Shown here: in pieces, positions 1 through 11,060 of the stretch | Numbering within the stretch: position 1 is the first letter of the stretch | How the letters are laid out: the number at the start of each line of letters is the position of its first letter | Assembly: GCA_025529335.1 (NCBI GenBank) | Contig: JAMYHX010000267.1 | Span: 1-57,403 of the forward strand | Reading direction: 5' to 3' | DNA from: Rhizopus sp. PT2906 | Lineage: Eukaryota; Mucoromycota; Mucoromycetes; Mucorales; Rhizopodaceae | Length of the DNA stretch: 57,403 nt | Notes under the pieces: model-generated | The model's database searches: none | What the model saw: the letters and a program-made list of their open reading frames with translations, nothing else | Told to the model about the DNA's origin: nothing | Program-made: the position numbers and the translations under genes

Positions 1-1127
1 AATGGTAAACGTGACAATAGAATTTAACGATCGCGAATTTTACTCTTGGCATCAGTGTTAATAATTTTTGGAAAAACAATATAACGTAGTCGGACTGCAG
101 ATGTATCATTAGTGTCCCTTGGTTCACATTTTTCGTATTATTTGTATACTCCGCGTTTTGCGTTTAAAATTATATGTTTTGGAGCTAAGCATTGGTGGAA
201 GAAACTTTCAGCAAATCCTCTCATGATTAATGGCACCTTTACAGTCTTTACCTTTAAATTGAGCCCTTCGATCAAGCAACACCCCTCATAAGGATTAAGT
301 AGCTGAACCAGACATAGAAAAGCCTTTTAGATTGAATATCTGAAAAAAGGTTCTCTCTTTATCAAACATAATTATTTCATATTAATATTATTTTGGATGA
401 GATCAGCGGTAGATATTTTGGGACCCTGAATACACGCCAATTTCTATAAAAGCATCATTATTACTTGTTTTTGTCAACCTAATAAAGCACAGATATAGAT
501 CATAAGTGGTAGGGAGAAAAGGATGTCATGTCACAACAGAAACAAGAAAGTTGAAGAAAATAAACCCTGTGTGATATTCAATGGGCACAGACATGGTGTA
601 ACAGGAGCTATTTGAAAAGATCGTTTGCTTATCATGGCAATAGAAGCTTACGAAACAAGCTATTGTAACCCTGCACTTTTTGAAAAACCTTAATGATATT
701 TGCATCCATAGCATTTACACTCTGGAAATACTATATGAATGCAGTAAAAGGTATGATTAAACTAATAACTAACAAAGAGAGCGCATCTTTTCTTGTTATC
801 GCCATATCAAACCAAAGGTTCTTTTCCTTTTATCCACTAACAATTTTTCTGTCTGTCTCTTAATCCTTTCTTTTTTTTTTTGTCTTTCCAGATTGCAAGT
901 TCAAATAGTCAATTGAAGCTTATCACGCTTGTACTTTTGACGGAACAAAATAAGCTATGAAGTGTACAACATTGCTAGAATCGAACCATTATTGATGGTT
1001 ACATTTATGAGCTTACGTTCTACTTTTAGTAACCAATAAATCAATGCTAAAAATCTATATAAAAAGAGGACCATTGAAATCATACTTTATTTTTTGCCAC
1101 CCCCCTTTCTTTTACTCTTACATTAAC
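1..1127. other. Intergenic region at the left edge
   Basis: No supported gene. The only open frame of note (526-714, minus) has no recognisable motif. The last 100 bases hold a TATA-like stretch near 1055 (TATATAAAAAG) and a C/T-rich run just before the start at 1128, consistent with the promoter of the downstream gene. Confidence 0.5.
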
Positions 1128-2116
1128 ATGACTCTTCCTGACTTTATGACCGATCCCAATGCTGTCCTCAAGGATAAGGATCATCAATGGAGATATGGTC
1201 GTGTACCTGATTACAGTAAAGTAAACAAGGCATTTGAAGAAGGTAACAATAATAGATATACATCCTGTTGGGTCAACCTATTCATGTTTAATAGAAAAAA
1301 CCATGAACCATGCTGAAGGGTCCCTTGAGTGGCTTGTTTCCAACTTGGTCAAGGTAAATAAGGAACACAACTTCTAATAATAGGTTGTCTTACTCTCTTT
1401 GCATAGAATTGGGAAAAGGAAATGTCTTACAAGCTCAATGCTGATGAAATGCGTACTATTGACCGTAGTAAATACAGATTCTCTGTCAATGGACAAAAGT
1501 GGCAAACTATTGATGAAATGCTTGAGGTATTATTTAAGATAATCTAGTAAACAATTTATATAAATGTATAAAAATATTCATAGATCGGTACTTACAACGC
1601 ACTCATCGGTGATTCTGAACTTTATAAAGCCAGTGAAATGGACTTTGCCGAGTCTCACAAACTCTTCAAGCGCGCTCTTCGTACCTTCTCTTGGGAAGTA
1701 TTACAGGTCTATAGTGGTCCTCCAGTAGTTGCGTTCAAGTGGCGGTAAGCAATATTAACTTGATTATATTCATTAGTTGACCCCTTTCTTTTCTTTTTTT
1801 AGTCACTGGGGAACAATGACTGGTGATTTATCTGTAAAGATTGGCAACGGTAAGAAACTCGAGGCACCTGCTTCCAACGAAGTCGTGGAAGCTGTTGGTG
1901 TTACTGTTGCAAAAGTAAATGACAAATTTGAAATTGAAGAGGTATGAATATTAACCTGTAATACATTCTATAATCTAATCATACTTGATTCAGCTCGAAA
2001 CCTTTTACGACGCTAGCATCTTGATGAAGCAATTGGCCAAGAATAGAGTTGATAAGGAGCAATCTGAAAGTGGTACAGCTGAATGTCCTTTCATTTCTTT
2101 AAATAAATTAAGTTGA
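1128..2116 (+). CDS. Pathogen-related protein, SnoaL-like fold
   Basis: Model: exons 1128-1242, 1295-1353, 1407-1526, 1584-1744, 1803-1941 and 1994-2116, giving 238 residues with all phases matching. The product follows the plant/fungal pathogen-related protein family (SnoaL/NTF2-like) almost block by block: WRYGRVPDYSKVNKAFEE near the N-terminus, then a WEKEMSYK block, YNALIGDSELY, and the diagnostic VYSGPPVVAFKWRHWG block around residue 150. No signal peptide or membrane segment is seen, so it is probably cytosolic. The biochemical function of the family is poorly known. The ATG at 1128 is preferred over an upstream in-frame ATG at 1044 because family similarity begins there. An AATAAA-like polyadenylation signal lies near 2160. 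Exon structure is well supported; function is inferred from the family name only. Confidence 0.85.
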
Positions 2117-2661
2117 GTGCATTTTCCTGGTGAAAGTGTTCTCTATTGTATGACCAAATATAATAAAGCGGAATTATTATCCATATCCGAACAGTTCCTT
2201 TTTTTTTTTTTTTTCTCTTTTGATCGTATTCAGTAGATAACACCTTGTTTATGAGTGTATTATTCTTAATAATACTTGTAATATAAAAGGGAACATATGG
2301 TTGGAAAAGATATTACCAGAGAAAATGTACCATTTGTGATATCTGTAACCTAACGTTGAGGATTTTTTTTAACATAAAGATAAATTACACTTGAAAGATG
2401 AACCTTTTTGTGTATACAAAAATCAAAAGTAATGCTAGCCTCAAAAGGTTCAGGTTACAATTCATTTGATCAAATAAAGACTTTATTGTAATAGAGTCGT
2501 TACGTCTATCATGATGGACTATAGGGTAAGTCATGAAATAATATACATTTGCTTGCAAATAGGCAGATGAATCAATGACGGTGACTCTTATTGAAAAGAA
2601 GGATAACAAGTGTAAGATATAAGTTAACTAGAAGACTAATGAATAAAAAATAACGTCTTAT
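2117..2661. other. Intergenic region
   Basis: No supported gene. It contains the 3' end of the upstream gene with an AATAAA-type signal near 2160 and a T-rich run near 2200. A 74-codon minus-strand frame at 2385-2609 shows no motif and is probably chance. Confidence 0.5.
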
Positions 2662-2940
2662 TTATTTTGTACTTACCGAGACGTTAAGGAATGCACTGCC
2701 GCTATGGACAGCGCATTGAATCCAGAGAGCACTTTCACCGTTGTGTTTTGATTTGTAAACAAAGATATTATATATATTTAATGCACTGTTCACATCGCGA
2801 TTCCAAACCGTACCACAAGATTCACACTTGAGGACAAAGTGTACTCTTCACTTTGATCCAATAATTGAGATGCTATTTAATTGTTTGGATTTGCACTTGT
2901 TGCAGATCTGACTCGTTAAGTACTCGTCAACGTAAACAAA
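2662..2940 (-). pseudogene. Fanzor/TnpB-like C-terminal relic
   Basis: Reading the minus strand from 2940 to the stop at 2662 gives a protein end typical of the OrfB/TnpB/Fanzor family: VDEYLTSQICNKC, then a second CxxC pair in LKCESCGTVWNRDVN, followed by SALNIYNIF. The paired CxxC motifs form the zinc ribbon, and the Asp of NRDxN is the last RuvC-like catalytic position in this family. An in-frame TGA at 2848-2850 splits the two CxxC motifs, and upstream of about 2940 the frame breaks down. It is therefore a decayed fragment. No gene or end sequences of the element could be delimited. It abuts the LINE fragment on the other strand. Family assignment is from recognised motifs; activity is excluded by the stop. 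Confidence 0.75.
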
Positions 2941-3058
2941 TTCGGTCCCCCGTTAGATTGTTTGTATTTTCATTTGGTGATCACATTTCTACAATGACAA
3001 CATTTGTTTAGCCCAAAATAAAAGTCATGTAAGCATACGTACGCAAACTTTTTGGAAC

Positions 3059-3710
3059 GTGAGGTCAAGCTTTCGGATGTCTTGTAGCCTATTTTTGAAA
3101 AAATCAAAGACATTACAGTACTTTTGGCCTTCTCAGGTGTCAGCATCCACTAGATTTGAAAATGTCTCCTCTTGGATGTCCTCGTGTGCTTATTGGACAA
3201 TCCCAAACCCCACGCGGAAATCCAATACAGTGCCTATTCCCATAGTCAAGGTCCCTCTTGGGTCAGCTCCGGTTCTTATGGCACAAAGACTATGACCTGC
3301 TTACACAACCACGCCATCTGCGTTTGGCTCTGCCTGGTTCATTGCTTCTTCAACCTCAATACTGGCAAACTTTTTGTTCCCTAACTATACTTCCTATGGC
3401 CTTCACACCATGGTTTCGTCTGTTACGTGGCTACATCCCTACAGCTGCTTTACAGCATGCTCGGAACCCCAGCTTAACCACCTCTCCACTGTGTAGACTC
3501 TGCCAACAAGACACAGAGACAAGTTTCCACCTCTTTGTAAACTGCCCTCTCAAGATTAACTTCTGGCTTTCCATTTTCGAGAGATACTCTCTGCCGGGCA
3601 AGTTCCTTACCGCAGATGAAATCTGGTCTGTGCTCACTTCTTTTGTCCCAGTAGACGAACAAACCATGGTCGATACTGTTTTGCCAAATACAAGGTAAGA
3701 GACAAAAGCT
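3059..3710 (+). mobile_element. LINE (non-LTR retrotransposon) 3' fragment
   Basis: The frame 3258-3698 ends with a block typical of the C-terminus of fungal LINE ORF2 proteins, the reverse-transcriptase zinc-binding region: LPMAFTPWFRLLRGYIPTAA followed by CRLCQQDTETSFHLFVNCP, that is C-x2-C-x8-H-x4-C, then a Trp-containing tail. The sequence before 3258 looks protein-like in shifted frames from about 3059, as expected for a frameshifted copy. No reverse-transcriptase core (YxDD) is present, so only the 3' end survived, as in 5'-truncated LINE insertions. Both the upstream boundary and the poly-A tail are unclear. Confidence 0.65.
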
Positions 3711-4415
3711 AATATGAGAAGAGAAGAGAAAAGGGGCAATAAATCAGTGAGGCTGAAATATATGATATCTTTATTTATGATGAATAAAACAATTGTATTT
3801 ATACTTTTGAACATCTATGAACAATAACAATAATTGGACATTGTTATCTAACCTATAAGCATCCATGTAGAATGGGAAGAACTGGGATAACTTTTGATCG
3901 AGGTTTATCTATTGGTTCAAGGTACTTTCAGGTACCTTGAGATGAAGGTGGTACATGATCTAACAATGGATGTCGAATAAGGAACCGTCGACCTGAGGAT
4001 AGGAGCACTGACGTTCAAATGGTTATTGTAACGGCGCCCTAAGGTTGGACTCATATGTGACTGGACACATACAGAAGAATAAGATCCCGTGTAGTTCGCT
4101 TACAAAGAATATTTATTGTTATAGTTGTACTGGCACAACAGATACGGACGCTCTTTGTTTCTTTGGTGCGGGTATCTCGACAATTTGGAAATACCGCTGG
4201 CGTTGCGTGTTCGATGACATTCCGTGGTATACCACTGCAGTCGTCAACAGTTTCGACTTGGAACATAGCGGATTCCTGTCGACGTTGCCTTCTGAACGGA
4301 AGTTATCTTCCACTATAGACACATGATATATTCTTAAAAAATGTCAAGTCCACAGTTTCATACAAAAAAATATTATAATGTTTTTATTTATTCAATAAAA
4401 ATAATAAAGGATACA
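3711..4415. other. Intergenic, possible retroelement remnant
   Basis: Several overlapping frames at 4045-4326 on both strands are mutually exclusive and show no motif. On the minus strand the segment 3830-3765 carries a TATA box (TATAAATA) followed 25-30 bases later by AATAAAG, the arrangement found in LTR promoters and terminators, but no flanking repeat partner was found. AATAAA-type signals near 4385 belong to the minus-strand gene beginning at 6827. Confidence 0.35.
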
Positions 4416-6827
4416 CTATCTGCTTCCATTCAAATATCTGTCGCGCTCCATTTCAGCTGGTGTCATCATCTTTTCACTTGCCATCCATGGAATCACTCCA
4501 CGATTCTTTTTATCTTTTCTCATCGTGCTAAAGAACCCTCTTTTATCTTCCACGATATCAGACTCCTTTTCTGTGTCCATAGTCTGGATGACAGAGAGTC
4601 GTGAAGCTCCATTCTTTTGTGCTCTTCCGTTCCATGTAGACGAGGGATACCCGCCGCTGATCCTGACAGCTGTTGTCACGCTTGTGCCTCCACTGCTTCG
4701 TCTACTGTGATCACGGCTTTGTTCTGCATTCATTGAAGAAAAGCGATCAGCAAGGAAAGATGATTCATCACCAAAAGAAGAGGCCAACACCTTGTTACTG
4801 CCATTCATGCCTGTCGAGAGACGCTGTTGTTGATTCATTGGATTTTGACGTATCTGGTTGTGATACATCTCATCGTCTGGAATGACCGTGCGTACAGTAG
4901 AAGACGAGAAAGACACGACAGGATCAGGTGCCTGGAGTGGTTCATCTTGTGGGCGACTGGTAGATGAGGATCGCTTTGCTTGTTGTGCTAATAGTGACTT
5001 TGTCAAAAGCGTTTGTCGAGGAGAGGTAAACTTGTTTGCTCCTAATTGTTGCATATAAGCCACATCTGTCTCATGATCTGTATTACTCATTTGTGTTGAA
5101 TGAATCGTTTCTTTATGGTACGATACCCCCTGTGCTGCAGGCTCTACTCCTTGCTTTGATGAAAACGATCTAGATTGCTTCAGGACAATATCATCTGCTT
5201 CTACCTTTTGCGATGATTCATCTATGCTATGCCTTGTGTTGGTCAAACGTGATTTCGAGGGTGACTCAGGGACAAGCCTGTGTGAATAAGTCTTTCTTCT
5301 ACTGTTCTGACTTTCGACAGGTTCGATTGACTGTTGTGATAAACCATGCTCAATATCGATCTCCATTTTTTGACTATCATTGGGTGATACTTTATTGATG
5401 TTGGTCAGGGATGAAGATTGGTCAAACAAGCCTCTGATTGATTTATTGACACCTTGTGTGGCATTGGCCGTCAGTGTCTTTAATGTGTTTCTACCAAGTG
5501 TGCCGCGCTTTGCAGAGTTGTTACGTGAGACGGCTCCATCTGATTTGTTTTTATCAGGCTCTGGCACGAAGAGAGCACCCGTGCCTTTCGATATAGTACC
5601 GTTAAAAGCAAATACTGAATCGTTGAGCGAGGCTCTATACTGGCTGACGGATAACGATGATTCAGAATTTTTCATGCCATTCCTACGAATTTCACGAACA
5701 CCATTGCTACTCTCGCCACCTTCCCACCATTTTGAAATATCGAGGGCATTAGCTACTGGCTTCTGATCATTTTTGCTAAGGGTGCCTGGTAAAGGATCGG
5801 ATTCAGGCGAAAGGTCTTCACCTTGGAACAAACCATTTTGGCGCATAAAACGACTTACTGATCCTGAGCTAATTGTCACATGCTCATTAGCGTCAGTAGA
5901 ACGAATGGATCGAACAGTTGCATATTTAGACGTCTCTTGCTTGGGAGAAGTTACTACAGCATCAGGTAAATCAGGATGTATGACCATAGAACGGGACTTG
6001 GCTTTTTTTGAAGCACTACGTATGACACGCTTCGCTGCCGCTGTCGGTTCTTCATCCTGTTGGACGTCCTCTGTCTGTGGGCTCTTGCTGGTCTTGGGTA
6101 TCTCTATTTGCGTTCTTTCATTGTTGACTGCGACGATGGACTGACGTGAGTATTCTTTTGTTCCTTCCGTAAACATTTTTTGAGCAGGCATTGACTTTAT
6201 ACCGCTGGTACTATTTGGCTTTCGAATGGATTGATAAAGTGACCTTCTGATAGTAGATGCCTTTTGTTGAATGTTTGAAGCCGCATTAGAGATTGAATCT
6301 AGGTCGATCGATATGAAGACACTGTGCATGCTCTGACGTTTCATGCCATCTGTCTTACCATGTACATACAAATCATACAGATCACAGTTAGAGTTATCGA
6401 GCTCCATTTTGTCTGCAAAGAATGAGGTAGAAGGGGGAGGGAGTGGCAACGAGATCTTGATCTCCTGAAGTGGTTCAGGAGGGCTGTCTTCTAGTTCTTC
6501 TTGTGGCTCTAGTCTTGCTAAAGTGGCGGAGTTTATTGGCTGCATAGGTGATGATGATCTCGTCGGTTTCTCGGTATCATGAGTATCTATTTTTGCCAAT
6601 TGCTTTGACTGCTGCTTTTGCTGATGCGCTGTCACCAGTGTCTCCAATGACTCCACAGATGGTTTTTTATTAAAGGTTCTATTTGACATACGGCCCCTTC
6701 TGATGAATCGTCGAACGAAAATAATGATGAATACAATCAACATAATGGCAAGTATGGAAATGACAACTACTGTCCATACAGGTGCTGCAGATAAAATGGC
6801 TCCATTGAATTGTCCTTGAGGGTCCAT
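4416..6827 (-). CDS. Single-pass membrane protein, Ser-rich
   Basis: An uninterrupted 803-residue frame starting at the first ATG (6827). Residues 17-38 form one strongly hydrophobic helix (VWTVVVISILAIMLIVFIII plus FV) followed by an RR/RRGR cluster, which predicts an N-outside, C-inside single-pass protein without a cleavable signal. The remaining ~760 residues are hydrophilic, rich in Ser, Gln and basic/acidic patches, and lack a recognisable domain; they look largely disordered and rich in phosphorylation-type sites. I do not recognise a family. The absence of introns is unusual for this window but the frame is open throughout and codon usage resembles its neighbours. Possible roles as a plasma-membrane scaffold are speculation only. 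Confidence 0.7.
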   Translation of the reverse strand: MDPQGQFNGAILSAAPVWTVVVISILAIMLIVFIIIFVRRFIRRGRMSNRTFNKKPSVESLETLVTAHQQKQQSKQLAKIDTHDTEKPTRSSSPMQPINSATLARLEPQEELEDSPPEPLQEIKISLPLPPPSTSFFADKMELDNSNCDLYDLYVHGKTDGMKRQSMHSVFISIDLDSISNAASNIQQKASTIRRSLYQSIRKPNSTSGIKSMPAQKMFTEGTKEYSRQSIVAVNNERTQIEIPKTSKSPQTEDVQQDEEPTAAAKRVIRSASKKAKSRSMVIHPDLPDAVVTSPKQETSKYATVRSIRSTDANEHVTISSGSVSRFMRQNGLFQGEDLSPESDPLPGTLSKNDQKPVANALDISKWWEGGESSNGVREIRRNGMKNSESSLSVSQYRASLNDSVFAFNGTISKGTGALFVPEPDKNKSDGAVSRNNSAKRGTLGRNTLKTLTANATQGVNKSIRGLFDQSSSLTNINKVSPNDSQKMEIDIEHGLSQQSIEPVESQNSRRKTYSHRLVPESPSKSRLTNTRHSIDESSQKVEADDIVLKQSRSFSSKQGVEPAAQGVSYHKETIHSTQMSNTDHETDVAYMQQLGANKFTSPRQTLLTKSLLAQQAKRSSSTSRPQDEPLQAPDPVVSFSSSTVRTVIPDDEMYHNQIRQNPMNQQQRLSTGMNGSNKVLASSFGDESSFLADRFSSMNAEQSRDHSRRSSGGTSVTTAVRISGGYPSSTWNGRAQKNGASRLSVIQTMDTEKESDIVEDKRGFFSTMRKDKKNRGVIPWMASEKMMTPAEMERDRYLNGSR

Positions 6828-7148
6828 AAGCTTGAATGGTTATATTAAATGAAACAGGATATGGATTATAAAGTGTAGCTTGCTTTTAATAAGAATTAGG
6901 TAAAGATTAATAAGTACAAAAGAAGGGAAAAAAAAGAGAGTTACGGAAATAAAAGGCAAGTGATAGACTATTCATCATGCAGGCTGCTTACAAGCTATAA
7001 GCTGAAGGGGAGTAAATAGGAGATTATCCTAGGAGATCGAGGAGTACGGGGGATGATAGACGGAAATACGGGAGAACTTTTTTATTGTAAAGAAGTAGCT
7101 AAGCTTAAAATAAGGAGGGAGCTATTATAAATATACCCTTCTTACTTA

Positions 7149-7184
<36 letters not shown>

Positions 7185-7383
7185 TTTTCTTATTCAATTT
7201 ATGCAATTCATTACTTGATACAACATTCAAGTTTAATTGTTTTTGCCAATTGTTGTAATGCGGCATTTGAAATAAGATCAGGGCGTCAATTTGTTAATAA
7301 TGAAAATGTATGCAAGACCTGTTACATTAGGTTACATTGCTGTTGAAGCAAGGTTACTTTACAATTATATAAAAGAAAAATAT
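6828..7383. other. Intergenic region with CT repeat
   Basis: Upstream region of the membrane protein and 3' region of NOP4. It holds the (CT)15 microsatellite at 7153-7182 and no supported gene. Confidence 0.5.
7153..7182. repeat. (CT)15 microsatellite
   Basis: Fifteen uninterrupted CT units, read directly. Confidence 0.95.
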
Positions 7384-9626
7384 TTATTTTCTCTTTTTAA
7401 AAGCCTTTTTAGGTTTATGCTTGCCGGCTATACCCTTTTCCTCTTCTCTAGGTCTCTTCTTGCCAATCACAGGCTCATCTTTAGTCATACCTTGTGATCT
7501 TTTACTTCTTCTCTCTACCACATCTTTGTTCTCCAGTGAAAATTCTACAATGAGCCTCTTTCCTTTAAAAACGTCTGGATTGTTATTCAGGTATCTTAGA
7601 CAAGCAAGTGCGTGTGCATGTGTCGTAAATTCCAAAAAGCCATAACCTTTTGAGCGAAGCTTGTTTGTTGTAGTGTCTATTCTATCTTTACTTCGGACAA
7701 TCTTTGCTTGTTTAACACGAGGCAGGTATTGCCATCCTTCTTGTTTTTCTTCTTTTGAGAGATCCTCGCGAAGGCCAGCCTTTACTTCATTCTTAAACTT
7801 TTGAACACTGCTGATACCAAGTGCCTTGAGATCCTTGTCATCCACCTTTATAGGTAAGTTACGAATCGAAAGACGAGTCTTGGATATATATAAAGATGGA
7901 TTATTGCTGACAAGCTTCTTTCTGCTAGAGAACGACATTTGACGTTTTGTTAATTCTGATGGTGTTAATGTTTCAGCAGCAGGTGTTCCAGGAAAGATAA
8001 CACCTTCACGCATGAGATAGAGATTACGTTTATCTTCCTTTCTTTTTTGTGATAAATTGCTGTCCTTGATCTGCTTGGCTTGTTCACGATCCACGGCTAA
8101 CGTAACATCTAACACTCGTCCATGGAGTGTGAACTTGGCACCATCGCCTGATGTTGACTCGGGTGTGATGATACTCTTGAACATCAGTCCCTTCTTTTTC
8201 TTTTCACGCTTAGAGAGTAAATCCTTCATTGCTTCTGCATCATTTGCTTCATCTTTTTGAGACAAATTACGAAGAGCTTGTGCTGCCTCTAAACATTTAT
8301 CAGCATCTTCTTTCTTTTTCATGCAAACAAAGCCTGTTCCACGCGATAACTTAGTTTCTGGGTCTCTTGTAATTTTGGCGTACACAACTGGTCCCCAGTT
8401 TTCTTGAAACCTAGTGAGAGATGATTAATCTCTTGTTAAATATAGAGCTACGATGAACTTACAATTGCTTCAAATCTTCTTCAGTTGACTCAAATAAGAG
8501 ATTACGAATGAACAATGTTCGGCCTTCAGCAGGAGTTGGGCCTTTAGGCTTACTTGGCTTCTTTGTTTCTTTTTTAGTCTTTGTTTTTCCTTCTTCATCT
8601 GAGCTATCATCTTCTTCTTCATCACTTTCATCTTCATCATTCTCACTGTCCTCGGTGTCGGCCTCGCCTTCTTCTTCACTTTCAGCGTCCATTTCTTCGT
8701 CTTGATCAACTTCTTCATCGCTTTCTTCATCAGAGTCGCTTTCATCGTCATCTTCATCATCTTCCATTTCTGCGTCACTCTCTTCACCGCTTTGACCTTC
8801 ATTTTCATCATCTTTATCTTGTTCTTCCATCTCCACATCCTTATCAACTGATTGCTCTGTCTCGGTCTGTTTTGCCTCGCTTTCTTCGTACATGCGCTTA
8901 GGAAGAGACCAATCGACAGCAATTGTTCTACCATGATGTTGAGTTGCATTTAATGCATCCATAGCCTACACATACACAAAGTTAGATTATGCTTCTTCTT
9001 TTATAAGACTAACCTACCGCTTTGGCTTCATCCACTTTTTCAAACTGTATAAACGCAAATCCACGAAGGGGACCTCCTTCCCATTTACGAGGAAGCTTGA
9101 CATCATGCACATTACCATGCGCACTGAACAATTTCTTTAAATCAGCTTCTCTATATTTCCAGGGCAAATTACGAACGATCAAACGGGCATTGACGTCAAA
9201 TCGAGTATCCTGAGCTGGCGTGGGTTTCTTCTTTTGTTCAGGGACCTCTTCTTTTTTCTTTGTTTCTTCATGGGCAGCAGTCTCTGACTTACGTTTGGCA
9301 AACTCGACTCTTAACTTTCTTCCTTTAAATTTCGTATTGTTCAGTTTTGTGATTGCTGTCTGAGCGTCTTCTTCCATCGCATAGTGAACATAACCAAATC
9401 CTTTGTTTTTCACAGGTTTCTTCTCTTCTTCCTTTTGTTGTTCATCTTCTTTACGTTCTGTAACAACAAACGCCTTTCGAACAGGACCAATCTCACCAAA
9501 CAATTGTTCCAGATCTTCGTTTGTGGCATCATAAGGAAGTCCTCTTACAAATAATGTCAGCTTCGCATGAGACTCTACTTGTGTCTTGGCTTCTACAGTG
9601 TTTTCAACTTTCTCTTCGTCGGCCAT
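7384..9626 (-). CDS. NOP4: Nucleolar RNA-binding protein, Nop4/RBM28 family
   Basis: Model: exons 9626-9018, 8965-8463 and 8410-7384, 712 residues, phases 0 and 2 agreeing. Four RNA-recognition motifs are visible: RRM1 from about residue 22 (LFVRGLPYDATNEDLEQLF), RRM2 near 150 (LIVRNLPWKYREADLKKLF), RRM3 near 352 (RTLFIRNLLFESTEEDLKQ, completed across intron 2 by LFQENWGPVVYAK) and a divergent RRM4 near 548 (LSIRNLPIK). A long Glu/Asp tract separates RRM2 from RRM3 and the tail is Lys/Arg-rich. Four RRMs with this spacing and length match yeast Nop4 (about 685 residues) and human RBM28, which act in the nucleolus on 27S pre-rRNA for the large ribosomal subunit. The ATG at 9626 has a strong ACAATGG context; an in-frame ATG lies nine codons upstream. 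Confidence 0.92.
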
Positions 9627-11060
9627 TGTTAGAGATCCCTGCTTGTTGATCAAAAAGTAAATGAAAAAAGATTGAGATCTTGTGGTGAATTGGTACGTGT
9701 GGCTTGATAGAGATAACCGGTCACAAAGATTGCCTAAAAAATCAACTCCGTTTCATGCAGGCGCTCTAATGAGCTTTATCATTGTAGTGAACACTACATG
9801 CACCAGAAAATAGGCTAATGCTATGGGCGCTTAATTGGGAAGCTGCCTATCTTGTCACTATACAGCTTCACACTTATTAATGTCTAACATAAGGCTGGCT
9901 AGTTAACCCTCTCTGATATAAAATATGAATTTATCATAATTACACGTGTTCTTGCTTCTTTGTTGATAGCATCCGACAGCATAAATAAATAACAGTAACT
10001 GGTTTTATCTCTTCTTCTTCTTGCGACTTTATAAAGGTATGTTTAGCATGGCGTCACGCATTCAAAAGTTTTGCTGAACGACATCACAGGTAATGGGTAG
10101 AGGTAGCGCCCATAGCTTTAGTGTCTCCCTATCATTGTTTATTGAAATTTAGTAGTTCGGTTGCTTCATGCTTGTATCTCTCTTTTTTGGAGTCACAGTA
10201 TTGCAAAATGACTTATAGGGTAGAAAATGCAGCTGCTTTACCATACTCTTTCGTCCGCACGTCGGTTATGTAAATAGTCGTTGCTTCTCTATCACATTAC
10301 TTAATAAAATATAGCCATCTCTTTACATTCTACCCAACTTAAACTCAATATTATCAAGGCTGTTTCTCTGAATTGAACACATGTGAGCTTTTTTTTTTAA
10401 AAAAAAAAATCAAGTTGAATTCACTTGTCATATAGTCATAAACAACCGTATTCTTTAACCAACAAACTCGCTAATCAGTCTATCCATGGCTTGATCAACT
10501 ACAGCAGATGGGCTGTCATCATAAAAGCTGATAAGGTGCCTTTTATGTATTTCATTCAGAATCGAAAGACGACCCATTATTTAACTCTGGGATATCTGAT
10601 GGATTTTCCTGGTCCTTTTTAACCTATTTATAATCCGTACGCCTATTGACTCTCCAGCCGCTTTATTGCTTGGCCCTGGAAGTCATGGCTTTTTCGTAAA
10701 CTAAGAAAAATAGTTGTTCTTTGACAACCATGTTTCGGGTATGAACGAACTTTGTTTTCATCTTTTTTATCGCGATATGCTTCAGTTTAATATCCATCTC
10801 GAAATGCTCATTTCCACATTCATTTACAACTTCACTTTTCCCATTTCCGTAGATAAAACATATGCTCATTTTCACTTTAAATATATAAAAGTCAAGTAAA
10901 AAGTGAAAAGTCTATTTGCCATCTAATTTAAACACCTGTGAAAATAACTGTGTTTCCAATAATTTCTGAAAAAAAAAAAAAGTGTGTGTGAGCAAAAAAT
11001 ATATATATAAAAAAAAAGGCTAGGCAAGAGAACCTTCTTTGAGCCTATTTTCTTTATAAA
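9627..11060. other. Intergenic region between NOP4 and VPS23
   Basis: A divergent promoter region of 1.4 kb with no supported gene. Short frames at 10425-10622, 10663-10875 and 10714-10899 have low-complexity, motif-free translations. It contains a T10A11 palindromic tract at 10389-10409 and A/T-rich runs near 10970-11010 close to the VPS23 start. Confidence 0.5.
10389..10409. repeat. T10-A11 self-complementary tract
   Basis: Ten T followed by eleven A, forming a near-perfect inverted repeat upstream of VPS23. A rigid poly(dT:dA) tract of this type commonly disfavours nucleosomes; that role is inference here. Confidence 0.9.

Noticed and set aside
966..984. tRNA B-box-like sequence GGTTCGATTCT on the minus strand
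   Set aside because: No matching A box, acceptor stem or anticodon arm at the right distance, so no tRNA can be folded.
8459..8949. Overlapping frames on both strands across the acidic part of NOP4
   Set aside because: They are shadows of the Glu/Asp-rich codons; the RRM-containing frame explains the region.
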